Below are positions 6,080 through 15,287 of a stretch of DNA of 64,000 nt, piece by piece. The position numbers and the translations under genes were made by a program. Origin of the DNA: Paludibacteraceae bacterium. GTDB taxonomy: Bacteria; Bacteroidota; Bacteroidia; Bacteroidales; Paludibacteraceae. The DNA is taken from the NCBI GenBank assembly GCA_017517845.1, contig JAFWXW010000001.1, positions 124,001 through 188,000 of the forward strand, given 5' to 3'. The notes below the pieces were generated by a model, which made no database searches, was not told where the DNA came from, and was given only the letters and a program-made list of their open reading frames with translations. How positions within the stretch are numbered: position 1 is the stretch's first letter; the number at the start of each line of letters is the position of its first letter.

Positions 6080-6715
6080 ATGAAAAAATTATTAGTGTTA
6101 GCTATGGGCTTAATCATAGCATTTAGTGGAGTTATCGCTCAGCCTAAGACTTCTGAAAAAGCGTTGTGGAAACAAGCAAAAAAGAAATCTAAAGAACTTG
6201 TTAAAGAAGGTTGGAAAATAGATGGATCTAGGACCTTAGATGTATGTTTATACGATCATTATATGAAACTTCAAGATTCTAATAATCAAGAGTTAATCTC
6301 GAATGTAATAGGTCAAACAAATGTGCAAACTCTTAATCAGGCTCAACGTTGGGCAATTGTTAATGCTGCTACTTCATATGCAACACAGGCACGTATGATG
6401 GTAGTTGGACGCATCACTAGTGAAGTAGGTGGAGGTCTAGCAGATGTTGGTTCTCCTGATGATTTCTATGCTGCTTATGAGAGCCGAGTTGCAACTGAAC
6501 TGCAAGGTGAGCTTAAAGCGAGCATTAGTCTATATCGTGAAAATAAAGCAGGAAAATTAGAGTATAAAATATTTTATTTAGTAAATGAAGATTCTGCATC
6601 TAAGGCAAGAATGCGTGCGATGGAACGTGCTATGCAAGAATCAGAATTTGCACGTGCTAATGCGGAAAGAATTTCAGAATTTGTTCGTGAAGGATTCCCT
6701 GTCGTGGCAGAATAA
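6080..6715 (+). CDS. Exported protein, function unknown
   Basis: Residues 1-20 form a signal peptide ending in GVIAQ, so the protein is exported. The mature part begins KTSEKALWKQAKKKSKELVK and contains a region rich in Ala, Met and Arg (YATQARMMVVGRITSEVGGG). It ends in an amphipathic helical stretch, SKARMRAMERAMQESEFARA. The alternation of Ala-rich helices and the phrase ELKASISLYRE loosely recall LPP20-type envelope proteins, but no family is certain. The next gene also has an LPP20-like segment, so the two may act in the same envelope process. The ribosome-binding context is AT-rich (ACCAATAAAAATTACAATT), as usual in this phylum. Confidence 0.65.
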   Translation: MKKLLVLAMGLIIAFSGVIAQPKTSEKALWKQAKKKSKELVKEGWKIDGSRTLDVCLYDHYMKLQDSNNQELISNVIGQTNVQTLNQAQRWAIVNAATSYATQARMMVVGRITSEVGGGLADVGSPDDFYAAYESRVATELQGELKASISLYRENKAGKLEYKIFYLVNEDSASKARMRAMERAMQESEFARANAERISEFVREGFPVVAE

Positions 6716-6718
6716 AAT

Positions 6719-6752
6719 TTATGAGAGTGTGCATAAGCGCACTCTCATTTGT
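6719..6752 (+). terminator. Hairpin between secreted-locus genes
   Basis: GAGAGTG(T)GC-ATAA-GC(G)CACTCTC followed by a short T run. It is a weak terminator or processing hairpin, 12 bp before the next start. Confidence 0.5.
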
Positions 6753-6764
6753 AAATGTTAATTT

Positions 6765-7568
6765 ATGAGAAAAATATACTTTTTATTTCTTTTATTTTTA
6801 ATTCCATTTATCTTGTTTGCTTCTTCAAAAGATGAAATAAAGCTAATTAGAGGAGTAAGAGGTGAATATAGTATATTATCTTCCTCTTCTTCTTTATCGA
6901 TGAAGCAAGCGGTGGAATTGGCAAGGGAAGATGCAAAACGAAAGGCTTTAGAACAGGCTTTTGGTGTGGCTTTAACAATATGGGATCAAGTGGAAATCTC
7001 AAGTAAAGGGGAGTCATTTAATTCTTTAGCTGTGCATCAAACTGGAGGTGAGGTTATAGAATTTAAAGTATTAGAGGAAGGAAATTATAAGTCTGATATA
7101 CGTTCTGTAGAAACTATTTTCTACTGCGTCGCTAATGTACGTGTAAAAAGAATGGAACAAATGAAATCAGATTTTAAGGCAGAGGTTAATGGAATAAAAA
7201 GTGTATATTACAATAATGATGAGTTGTTATTTTCGGTTTCTCCAAATAAAAATTGCTATGTAAATACATTTCTCTTAACAGATTTTGGTGAAGGTTATTT
7301 GATATATCCAAATTATATGGAAGAATCTGTTATGCTTGAAAAAAATAAGAGTTATAATTTCCCAATGAATATAAATAGTGAGTATACGATTACAAAAGAC
7401 ACAGATGCTCCTATTGAGGTTAATAGGCTAATATTTATATTCACTGAGAAAGAGCATCAATTTAGTCAGCAAATAACTTCTAGGACAGAGATTGAAAAGT
7501 GGTTGGCACTTGTGCCTGCTTCAGAGAGGTTTATGTATTCAAACGCATTTGATATAATTAATAGGTAG
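6765..7568 (+). CDS. Exported DUF4384-like protein
   Basis: 267 residues with a hydrophobic signal peptide (residues 1-19). Residues about 40-130 include MKQAVELAREDAKRKALEQA, the repeated-charge helix seen in LPP20-like domains. From about residue 145 the pattern FKAEVNGI, LLFSVSPNKNCYVNTFLLTD, GYLIYPNYMEE and NFPMN resembles DUF4384, a domain often found with caspase-like or kinase domains in bacterial surface proteins. The gene ends 3 bp before the transglutaminase-like gene, so the two are co-transcribed. The caspase gene follows. A role in a secreted signalling or proteolysis pathway is inferred from context. Confidence 0.65.
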   Translation: MRKIYFLFLLFLIPFILFASSKDEIKLIRGVRGEYSILSSSSSLSMKQAVELAREDAKRKALEQAFGVALTIWDQVEISSKGESFNSLAVHQTGGEVIEFKVLEEGNYKSDIRSVETIFYCVANVRVKRMEQMKSDFKAEVNGIKSVYYNNDELLFSVSPNKNCYVNTFLLTDFGEGYLIYPNYMEESVMLEKNKSYNFPMNINSEYTITKDTDAPIEVNRLIFIFTEKEHQFSQQITSRTEIEKWLALVPASERFMYSNAFDIINR

Positions 7569-7571
7569 AAT

Positions 7572-9026
7572 ATGAATCTTATATCAAGGATTATAATATT
7601 ATTTTTTTTACTGATTTCATTACCAGTTTATTCTCAAAATTTAGATGAATGGTATAATTCGTTTAAAATGGACTCAGAGAAAGAATATAATACCTTCCGT
7701 GATAAAGCAAATAAAGATTATGCAGATTTTATTCGTGCTTCATGGGAATTTTATGAGGCTTCTCCTGCTATGTCAAAACCAAATGAAGAACCTATACCTC
7801 CTGTGATATATAAAGAGGAACAAGAAGAAAGAGAAGATGAAAATATTTTAATTGATAATCCTATTACAATTCCTTTGCCAGAACCGCAACCAAAACCTAT
7901 AGAACCTATCAAGCCTCAACCACAGCCAATAAAAAGTTTTTGTCAGTTTTCTTTTTTTAATACATATTGCGAGGTAAGTATTCCTAGGAATCTAATAAAT
8001 CTAGGTAGCATTGATAATGAAGAATTAGCAAATGCTTGGGAAACTTTATCTAATGGAGAGTTTGATGCTACTTTATATGATTGTTTACAACTTCGTGATA
8101 AAATGCAACTATGTGATTGGGCATATCTTTTATTATTGAAAGAACTATCAATAAGTGCATACAAGGCATTAAATAATGAGTCTGTTTTACTTACAGCTTG
8201 GCTGTATTGTCAATCTGGCTATCAAATGCGTTTAGCAAATGATGGAAATAAGTTGCATATGTTGTATGCTTCTCAATATACTATTTATAATCAATCTTAT
8301 TATCAGTTAGATGGTTTTAATTATTATTCATTATTACCTATATCTGATAAATTGCAGATTTGTTCTGCTGCATTTGAAAATGAACAAGCACTTTCATTGC
8401 AAGTTTCTATTTATCCTACTCTAAAAGAAACAACTTCACAAACAAGAAATTTACAATCAGAGAGGTATAAAAACCTAAAAGTCTCTGTTCGAGTTAATAA
8501 AAATTTAATTGACTTTTATGATACATATCCTAGTAGTGAATTAAATAGTAATCCATTGACCAGATGGGCAATGTACGCAAATACACCATTAACTGATAAT
8601 GTAAAAAGAGATTTGTATCCTACACTAAAACATCAAATACAAAATTTATCTAATCGCCAAGCAATAGAACAATTATTAAACTTTGTTCAAACAGCGTTTG
8701 TGTATGAATATGATGACAAAGTATGGGGTGGTGACAGAGCATTATTTGCAGAAGAAACACTTTATTATCCATACGCAGACTGTGAAGACCGTTCTATTTT
8801 GTTTTCACGTTTGGTTCGTGATTTATTAAATCTGCCAGTAGTTTTAGTTTATTATCCAGGTCACTTAGCCACAGCTGTTGCGTTTCAAACGGCAGAACAA
8901 GGTGACTACATTATGCTAGATGGTAAACGATTTACTATTTGTGACCCTACTTATATAGGAGCACCAGTAGGAGCGACAATGCCTAAAATGGAAAATAAAA
9001 CAGCAAAGGTGATTTTACTAGAATAA
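7572..9026 (+). CDS. Exported transglutaminase-like protein
   Basis: 484 residues. A signal peptide ends near SLPVYSQ (residue 22). A short helical region is followed by a proline-rich linker (PLPEPQPKPIEPIKPQPQP, residues about 95-115). The C-terminal 100 residues carry a transglutaminase-like triad: Cys404 in YADCEDRS, His431 in YPGHLATAV and Asp458 in CDPTYIG. Such domains act as cysteine proteases or transferases. Here the enzyme would act in the periplasm or on the surface. The middle region (about 120-370) is not recognised and may bind substrate. It is co-transcribed with the DUF4384 gene (3-bp gap) and the caspase gene (16-bp gap). Confidence 0.7.
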   Translation: MNLISRIIILFFLLISLPVYSQNLDEWYNSFKMDSEKEYNTFRDKANKDYADFIRASWEFYEASPAMSKPNEEPIPPVIYKEEQEEREDENILIDNPITIPLPEPQPKPIEPIKPQPQPIKSFCQFSFFNTYCEVSIPRNLINLGSIDNEELANAWETLSNGEFDATLYDCLQLRDKMQLCDWAYLLLLKELSISAYKALNNESVLLTAWLYCQSGYQMRLANDGNKLHMLYASQYTIYNQSYYQLDGFNYYSLLPISDKLQICSAAFENEQALSLQVSIYPTLKETTSQTRNLQSERYKNLKVSVRVNKNLIDFYDTYPSSELNSNPLTRWAMYANTPLTDNVKRDLYPTLKHQIQNLSNRQAIEQLLNFVQTAFVYEYDDKVWGGDRALFAEETLYYPYADCEDRSILFSRLVRDLLNLPVVLVYYPGHLATAVAFQTAEQGDYIMLDGKRFTICDPTYIGAPVGATMPKMENKTAKVILLE

Positions 9027-9042
9027 TATAATTTACAACGAT

Positions 9043-10695
9043 ATGAAACATCTATTTACTTCAATTTTGTTAATTGTAGGAACTTTATTAGGGAATGCTT
9101 CTAATATTAGTCCTGTTATGAGTTTTAATATTCAAAAAGAGGTTAAACCTCCTATCTTGAATATTGTAGAAGGTTCTGTAAATTTTATAGAACCAAGTGG
9201 AAATAATGCAATTGACGCTAACGAAAAATGTAAGTTGCAGTTTAAAATTTCTAACACTGGTATTGGAGATGCCGTGAATTGTGTAGCAAAGGTAAATGCT
9301 ATCGGAAATACTAATGGTTTACAGATAACTCCAGTAAGGTTACCAAACATCCCAGTAGGAAAAACAATTCTTGTAGAAATTCCATTCACAACTAATATGC
9401 AAACAGTTGATGGTAAAGTAGATTTTGAAATATTTGTAGAGGAACCATTAGGTTTTGGAACAGATAAATTTCAAATGATAGTAGATACTCGAGCTTTTGT
9501 TTCACCTTATTTAAAAGTAGTAGATTATACTGTTACTGGAGATAAAGGAGGTAAATTAATGAGAAATCAAATTTTTGATTTACAACTTTTATTGCAGAAT
9601 ACCAATTATGGTATGGCGGAAGATGTTTCTATAACTGTAGATGTGCCTAAGGGAGTTTTTATAATGGATAATCCAGAAGGAAAGTTCACTACATTAAAAT
9701 CTGGAGAACAGAAATCTCTTGTTTATAGAATGGCTATTAATAACCAATATGATGGTGAAGTTATCCCTATTAAGGTTAGACTTAGTGAGAAATTCAAGAA
9801 ATACTCAGAAGATAGGATTATAGATTTGTATTTAAATCAAAAATTATCATCAACAAAAATAGAAGTAAAAGGGGAACATGAAATATATGATGAAATTAAA
9901 ATAGGAACATTAAGAAGTGATGTTGATATAAATATTCCTCAAAATAATTATAAGAATGATAAGACATTTGCCGTTATTATCGCAAATGAAGATTATCAAA
10001 CTATATCAAAAGTTCCATATGCTTTAAATGATGGTGAGGTATTTAGTCAATATTGTCATAATACATTGGGTATTCCACAAAGTCATATTAAATTAGTAAA
10101 AAATGCAACACTTAATAATATTAAGCATGAGATTAATTGGTTAAGCAATGTAATTCGTGCGTACGAAGGTGATGCAAAAGTAATTTTTTATTATGCTGGT
10201 CATGGTATTCCTGATGAAGGAAATAGAACTTCATATTTATTGCCTGTAGATGGAAATGGCAACGACGTAACGACAGGTTATAAGCTAGATGATTTATACA
10301 AGAAACTAGGAGAATTGTCATCTGAATCAATTACAGTACTATTAGATGCTTGCTTCTCTGGTGCTAAACGTGATGGTGGTATGTTAGCAAGTGCACGTGG
10401 TGTAGCTATTAAAGCAAAATCAGGTCAACCAATAGGTAATATGATTGTGATGTCAGCTTCACAAGGAGATGAAACTGCATATCCATACAAAGAAAAACAA
10501 CATGGTATGTTTACCTACTTCCTACTTAAGAAACTACAAGAGACTAAGGGTGATGTTAATATGTCTGAGTTATCTTCTTATGTAACAAAAAGTGTAAGCC
10601 AAAAAAGTATTGTGGAAAATGGTAAATCTCAAACTCCAATTTTAACTCCATCTGCTGCAGTAGGAACTGAATGGAAGGAATGGAGTTTAAAATAA
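9043..10695 (+). CDS. Exported caspase-family (C14) peptidase
   Basis: 550 residues with an N-terminal signal peptide (LLIVGTLLGNAS). Residues about 35-270 form Ig-like, CARDB-type domains (NAIDANEKCKLQFKISNTGI, then PKGVFIMDNPEGKF). The C-terminal domain from residue 307 (KTFAVIIANEDYQ) is caspase-like. The catalytic His387 lies in YYAGHG and Cys437 in DACFSG, both intact. The caspase fold cleaves after basic or acidic residues depending on the family; specificity cannot be read here. The neighbours encode a DUF4384 protein, a transglutaminase-like protein and surface repeat proteins, suggesting processing of envelope substrates. No T9SS C-terminal sorting domain is evident. Confidence 0.8.
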   Translation: MKHLFTSILLIVGTLLGNASNISPVMSFNIQKEVKPPILNIVEGSVNFIEPSGNNAIDANEKCKLQFKISNTGIGDAVNCVAKVNAIGNTNGLQITPVRLPNIPVGKTILVEIPFTTNMQTVDGKVDFEIFVEEPLGFGTDKFQMIVDTRAFVSPYLKVVDYTVTGDKGGKLMRNQIFDLQLLLQNTNYGMAEDVSITVDVPKGVFIMDNPEGKFTTLKSGEQKSLVYRMAINNQYDGEVIPIKVRLSEKFKKYSEDRIIDLYLNQKLSSTKIEVKGEHEIYDEIKIGTLRSDVDINIPQNNYKNDKTFAVIIANEDYQTISKVPYALNDGEVFSQYCHNTLGIPQSHIKLVKNATLNNIKHEINWLSNVIRAYEGDAKVIFYYAGHGIPDEGNRTSYLLPVDGNGNDVTTGYKLDDLYKKLGELSSESITVLLDACFSGAKRDGGMLASARGVAIKAKSGQPIGNMIVMSASQGDETAYPYKEKQHGMFTYFLLKKLQETKGDVNMSELSSYVTKSVSQKSIVENGKSQTPILTPSAAVGTEWKEWSLK

Positions 10696-10710
10696 TATAG
10701 CAATTGTCTA

Positions 10711-11565
10711 ATGAAGAATAATTTGTTTCGCTTAGTCATATTAGTCCTTCTTAATGTATTAGTATGTAATGCTGTAGCAACTGACTACGTATCTTCTGTA
10801 AGAAGTTATCAAGAAGGAAAGAATATTATTATTACATATGAATTATCAAAGCAATCGGATATAGCAGTTTCTGTTTCTACAGATGGAGGAAATACATATA
10901 GAACGTTAAATAGTGTATCTGGTGATGTAGGGAAAACGATAATGCCTGGTTCAAAGAAGATTGTATGGGATGTGTTAAGTGAGTACGAGAGTTTTAATTT
11001 CTCAGAAGTTTGTTTTAAAGTAGTACCCTCTAAAGAAGAACTAACTTTAAATAATTGTCACGACTATGTAGATTTAGCACTATCATCAGGAACACTTTGG
11101 GCTACGTGTAATATTGGTGCAACAAAACCTGAAGAATATGGAGATTACTTTGCCTGGGGTGAGAGTGAGACAAAATTAGAATATTCAGTGCAAAACTATT
11201 CATACAAGAATAATTCAAATACAATCTCTTTAGAGAATGATGTTGCGTATAAAAAATGGGGTAAAGATTGGAGATTGCCAAGTAAGAAAGAAATAGAAGA
11301 ACTATATAGTGAATGTATCTGGGAAAAAACAAATTATAAGAATGTAGTAGGATATAAAGTGATAAGTAAAAAGAATGGTAACTATCTTTTTATTCCTGCT
11401 GGTGGTTTTAGATTAGGAAATCAATATGTAGGAAGAGGGAGTCTTTGTTATTTTTGGACAAACTCACTTTTTAATGAAAATCTTGCATCTGGTTTTGGTC
11501 CTGCAGGTGTGTCGGGATATTATAAATATGATGGAATTACTGTTCGTCCAGTTCTTAACAAATAA
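10711..11565 (+). CDS. Exported FISUMP-domain protein
   Basis: 284 residues with a signal peptide (residues 1-23). Residues about 25-105 form a domain shared with the next gene: SSVRSYQEGKNIIITYELS, SVSGDVGKTI and GSKKIVWDVLSEY. Residues about 110-284 match the Fibrobacter succinogenes major paralogous (FISUMP) domain: DYVDLALSSGTLWATCNIGA, PEEYGDYFAWGE, WRLPSKKEIEEL and a terminal VRPVL. FISUMP domains are found on surface lipoproteins; their biochemical role is not settled. The gene follows the caspase gene by 15 bp, and its FISUMP domain recurs twice in the lipoprotein encoded downstream. Confidence 0.75.
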   Translation: MKNNLFRLVILVLLNVLVCNAVATDYVSSVRSYQEGKNIIITYELSKQSDIAVSVSTDGGNTYRTLNSVSGDVGKTIMPGSKKIVWDVLSEYESFNFSEVCFKVVPSKEELTLNNCHDYVDLALSSGTLWATCNIGATKPEEYGDYFAWGESETKLEYSVQNYSYKNNSNTISLENDVAYKKWGKDWRLPSKKEIEELYSECIWEKTNYKNVVGYKVISKKNGNYLFIPAGGFRLGNQYVGRGSLCYFWTNSLFNENLASGFGPAGVSGYYKYDGITVRPVLNK

Positions 11566-11583
11566 TTCTTTGTAAACTATAAA

Positions 11584-12414
11584 ATGCAAAAATATAGTAA
11601 TAAAATATTAAGATTTATAGGAATTCTTTTTGTATTTCTTTTGATACAATTTGATGTGAATGCCTCAAATCGTGTACGCTCTGTTAATGCTTATCAAAGT
11701 GGAAATTTAATCATTGTGGATTATGAATTAACACAAGGAGCTAATATTGAACTTCAAGTATACATAAATGGACAATATACTTATAGTTCTAAGAGCCTTT
11801 CTGGTGATGTGGGATATAATATTAAAGCGGGTAAAAAACGTATTGTTTGGGATGTCTTGAAAGATTATGATGAATTCAAATACGATAATGTTCAGTTTAA
11901 AGTTTATTCGTATGGGAAAACGTATGTTCCATGGTCTAATTTCATAATGGTTAATGGTGGTTTTACATCTTTGCCTGATTATAGTTTTGGTTTAACTTAT
12001 GCATTTGTAAAACGAGCAGGTATGTATTTCAGTGCAATGAGTAACTTCAATTTTAGATTTAATTCTGATTATATAGGCGCATCAGATGCATCTGTAGGTG
12101 GTATTTATCCACTATATTCAGGAGAAAAGGAGTATACAAAGCTTACTGCAACTACAGGTTTAATGGTAAGATTTTGTGAACCACTTTATATGTATATGGG
12201 TGGCGGATATGGATATCGTGGTTTATTCTATGAAACAGTTGATAAGGAATGGGTTGCAGTTCATGGAGAACATTGTATTTACCATGGTGGCGTAGCAGAA
12301 ATTGGGTTGATTGGTAATATATATGGTTTTTCTTTGTCACTAGGTTTTTCTATAATTACTGATTTTGATAATTATTACCCAGAGGCTAAAGTGGGTATAG
12401 GTTATTGTTTTTAA
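11584..12414 (+). CDS. Exported protein, probable outer-membrane beta-barrel
   Basis: 276 residues with a signal peptide (residues 1-27, ending VNAS). Residues 28-115 repeat the domain of the preceding protein: RVRSVNAYQSGNLIIVDYEL, SLSGDVGYNI and GKKRIVWDVLKDY. The remainder alternates polar and aromatic residues with glycine (FIMVNGGFTSLPDYSFGLTY, then LYMYMGGGYGYRGLFY), ends with YYPEAKVGIGYCF and looks like an eight-stranded beta-barrel. The final aromatic residue is typical of outer-membrane proteins. It may anchor the shared domain at the surface. The gene lies 18 bp after its neighbour. Confidence 0.65.
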   Translation: MQKYSNKILRFIGILFVFLLIQFDVNASNRVRSVNAYQSGNLIIVDYELTQGANIELQVYINGQYTYSSKSLSGDVGYNIKAGKKRIVWDVLKDYDEFKYDNVQFKVYSYGKTYVPWSNFIMVNGGFTSLPDYSFGLTYAFVKRAGMYFSAMSNFNFRFNSDYIGASDASVGGIYPLYSGEKEYTKLTATTGLMVRFCEPLYMYMGGGYGYRGLFYETVDKEWVAVHGEHCIYHGGVAEIGLIGNIYGFSLSLGFSIITDFDNYYPEAKVGIGYCF

Positions 12415-12426
12415 TGTGATTTGTTT

Positions 12427-15246
12427 ATGAAGAAATATATTAAAATATTAACTCTATTTTTTACTTTATCTTTTTTATGGGGTTGTCTAGAAGATCCTGA
12501 GGTTTATAAAGTAACAGTAAAAACAGATAGTACAATAGAATTTGTGCAAGGAGGGGTTTCTGTAAGTGGAGGAATCTATACAGAAAAAGAGGAATACCAA
12601 CCTACTATAGAAAGCTGTGGTTTTTGCTATGGTGTAGCAGAGGGTCCAACATTATCTAATTCAGTTGTAAAAGTAAAAAATCCTGGTATAGGAGATTTTA
12701 ATGCGATTTTAAAGTCATTGCATGATGGAACAAAATATTATGTAAGAGCATTTGCTCAAAACAAATATGGTGTGGTTTATGGAGAGGAAGTTTCATTTGT
12801 CTCTTTAACAAAGCCGACAGTAAAAACACTTTCATTGTCAGAAGATAATGAGAATTCTCAATTAATAGTGGAGTGTGAATTAGAATCGTTGGGAAGTGGT
12901 GAAATAACAGAATTGGGTGTTTGTTATAGTTCTGAAAATAAATTGCCCAATAAAGAAAATGATGAATATAAAATAGTTTCAAACATACACAAAGGTAAAT
13001 ATACAGTTTCAATTCCAGTTGAACCTAATACTAAGTACTATGTAAGAGCCTTTGCCTCAAATTTAGCAAGTGTTGCATACGGCAATGTAAAGGAAAGTAA
13101 ATATATAATAAGTTTTAATAGTAATGGTGGAAATGGAGAAATGAATGAAATGATAGTTTCTCCTTCAAGAAATACGAAATTACCTTTAAATTCTTTTACT
13201 CGTGTTGGATATGTCTTTATAGGTTGGAATACTAAAGCAGATGCTTCTGGACTTACTTATAGTGATAATCAGATGGTAAGTATTAGTGAAAATATTATAC
13301 TATATGCTCAGTGGAGAGAGGATTATGTGGATTTAGGACTTTCTAGTGGGACTCTTTGGGCAAAAATGAATATAGGAGCATCTTCTCCTGAAGAATATGG
13401 GGATTATTTTGCTTGGGGGGAAATTGAAACCAAATCATTATTTAGGTGGAGTACTTATAGGTGGTGTAATGGGGATGATTATGAACATAATCTGACTAAG
13501 TATTGTATGCAAGAATATGAAGGTAGGGTAGATAATAAGATTATTCTAGAGTTGGCAGATGATGCCGCACATGCTAATTGGGGAGGTAACTGGAGGATGC
13601 CAAGCAAGGCTGAATTGGAAGAACTATGCACTGAATGTATTTGGACAGAGACAACCATAAATGCTATAAATGGTTATTTAGTAACTTCTAAAACTAATGA
13701 TAATAGCATATTTTTACCATCAGCAGGGTATTATGATTATATTTCAGACTACTTGAAGAATGAAGGTTCATGTGGTCTTTATTGGAGTAGTTCACTTCGT
13801 ACAGATGTCTCTGATTATGCTTTCTATATGAGTACTGCGAATCATGTTATTAGTGCACGAGAACGCTATAATGGACGAACAGTTCGTCCTGTATTGTCTG
13901 CTAATAATATAGAAAAACCTGAACTTCCAGCTAAATATACTATCACATTTTATACTAATGGAGGTGTTGGAAGCCTCTTCTCTAAGTCTATAGGTGTTGG
14001 AAGTTTTATAACATTGCCAACTAATAAATTTACTCGAACAGGATATGAATTTGTAGGTTGGAATACAAGTTCAGATGGGACCGGAATCTCATATACAGAA
14101 GGTCAAACTATTACTCCTTTGGGAAATATAAGTTTTTATGCTCAGTGGAAGAAGATAGAGATATATTACACTATATCATTTAATAGCAATGGAGGTAGTG
14201 GTAATATGGGCTCTAAAACGGTGAGTTCAGATGCTTCTGTTACTTTGCCAGCAAATACCTTTACTCGCTCTGGTTATGAATTTGCTGGTTGGAATACAAA
14301 AGCTGATGGTTCTGGAGATTCTTATACAAATGGTCAGAATATTACGCCATCTGGAGATATGACTCTTTATGCTCAATGGAAGGTGAAAGAGGTATATTAT
14401 ACCATAACATTTAATAGTAATGGTGGTAGTGGTAGTATGTCTTCACAAACCGTGAGTGCTGGCTCTTCGATTACCTTACCATCAAATACTTTCACTCGTT
14501 CGGGTTATGAGTTTATAGGATGGAATACAAACGCAGATGGCTCTGGAGTTTCTTATACAAATGGTCAGAGAATTACTCCATCTAGAAGTATTACTCTTTA
14601 TGCTCAATGGAAGAAGATTGAAGAGGATCAAGAACAAGTTAGTGGTTCTCATATGGGTCATGATTATGTAGATTTAGGTCTGCCTAGTGGAACTCTATGG
14701 GCGACTTGTAATGTAGGTGCAACCAAAGCAGAAGAGTATGGCGATTATTTTGCTTGGGGTGAAACAGAGTCTAAGGATATGTTTAGTTGGAATACGTATA
14801 AATGGTGTAATGGTAATGATGAAACCATGACAAAATATTGTACTTCTTCTTCCTCTGGAGTAGTAGATAATAAAAGAACTTTAGAACTTTCTGATGATGT
14901 TGCGTATGCAAAATGGGGTGGGAATTGGCGTATGCCAACAAAGTCAGAATTAGATGAGTTAAAGAATTCTGCTTATACAATATGGATTGTAACGACTAAA
15001 AATGGAGTTAGTGGTTGTAAAGTAACGTCCAAACTTAATGGATATAGTATTTTTCTTCCTGCAGTTGGTACATATGACAATTCTGAATTGCGTTTCCCAG
15101 GAGAGCGTGGTGACTACTGGGGGCGTTCGCTTAATACTAGTAGACCGGATGAAGCTTATATTTTGTTCTTTCATCCAGAAGGTGTCTCTAGTGGATACAT
15201 ATCTAGACGTCTTGGTAAATCAGTTCGTCCTGTTATGTCGAGGTGA
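12427..15246 (+). CDS. Surface lipoprotein with InlB-type and FISUMP repeats
   Basis: The start is placed at ATG 12427; the frame is open from an upstream TTG at 12421. The 939-residue product has a lipobox LWGC at residues 17-20, so it is lipidated, probably at the surface. Residues about 25-225 contain two fibronectin-III-like modules (GTKYYVRAFAQNKYGVVYGE and NTKYYVRAFASN). Four Listeria-Bacteroides (InlB B-type, Flg_new) repeats follow the pattern FNSNGG, TFTRSGYEFIGWNT, YAQW: one at about 230-295 and three at about 500-735. A FISUMP domain at about 300-495 and another at about 745-939 follow these blocks (YVDLGLSSGTLWAKMNIGAS; YVDLGLPSGTLWATCNVGAT). The architecture suggests adhesion or a surface scaffold. 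It is the last gene of the secreted locus. Confidence 0.8.
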   Translation: MKKYIKILTLFFTLSFLWGCLEDPEVYKVTVKTDSTIEFVQGGVSVSGGIYTEKEEYQPTIESCGFCYGVAEGPTLSNSVVKVKNPGIGDFNAILKSLHDGTKYYVRAFAQNKYGVVYGEEVSFVSLTKPTVKTLSLSEDNENSQLIVECELESLGSGEITELGVCYSSENKLPNKENDEYKIVSNIHKGKYTVSIPVEPNTKYYVRAFASNLASVAYGNVKESKYIISFNSNGGNGEMNEMIVSPSRNTKLPLNSFTRVGYVFIGWNTKADASGLTYSDNQMVSISENIILYAQWREDYVDLGLSSGTLWAKMNIGASSPEEYGDYFAWGEIETKSLFRWSTYRWCNGDDYEHNLTKYCMQEYEGRVDNKIILELADDAAHANWGGNWRMPSKAELEELCTECIWTETTINAINGYLVTSKTNDNSIFLPSAGYYDYISDYLKNEGSCGLYWSSSLRTDVSDYAFYMSTANHVISARERYNGRTVRPVLSANNIEKPELPAKYTITFYTNGGVGSLFSKSIGVGSFITLPTNKFTRTGYEFVGWNTSSDGTGISYTEGQTITPLGNISFYAQWKKIEIYYTISFNSNGGSGNMGSKTVSSDASVTLPANTFTRSGYEFAGWNTKADGSGDSYTNGQNITPSGDMTLYAQWKVKEVYYTITFNSNGGSGSMSSQTVSAGSSITLPSNTFTRSGYEFIGWNTNADGSGVSYTNGQRITPSRSITLYAQWKKIEEDQEQVSGSHMGHDYVDLGLPSGTLWATCNVGATKAEEYGDYFAWGETESKDMFSWNTYKWCNGNDETMTKYCTSSSSGVVDNKRTLELSDDVAYAKWGGNWRMPTKSELDELKNSAYTIWIVTTKNGVSGCKVTSKLNGYSIFLPAVGTYDNSELRFPGERGDYWGRSLNTSRPDEAYILFFHPEGVSSGYISRRLGKSVRPVMSR

Positions 15247-15287
15247 TTAATAATGATATATTAAAAGTATAAGGATCATTTGTAGTT

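Noticed and set aside
14959-15250. Overlapping ORFs inside the large lipoprotein gene
   Set aside because: They arise from other frames of a repetitive coding region and lack any family pattern.
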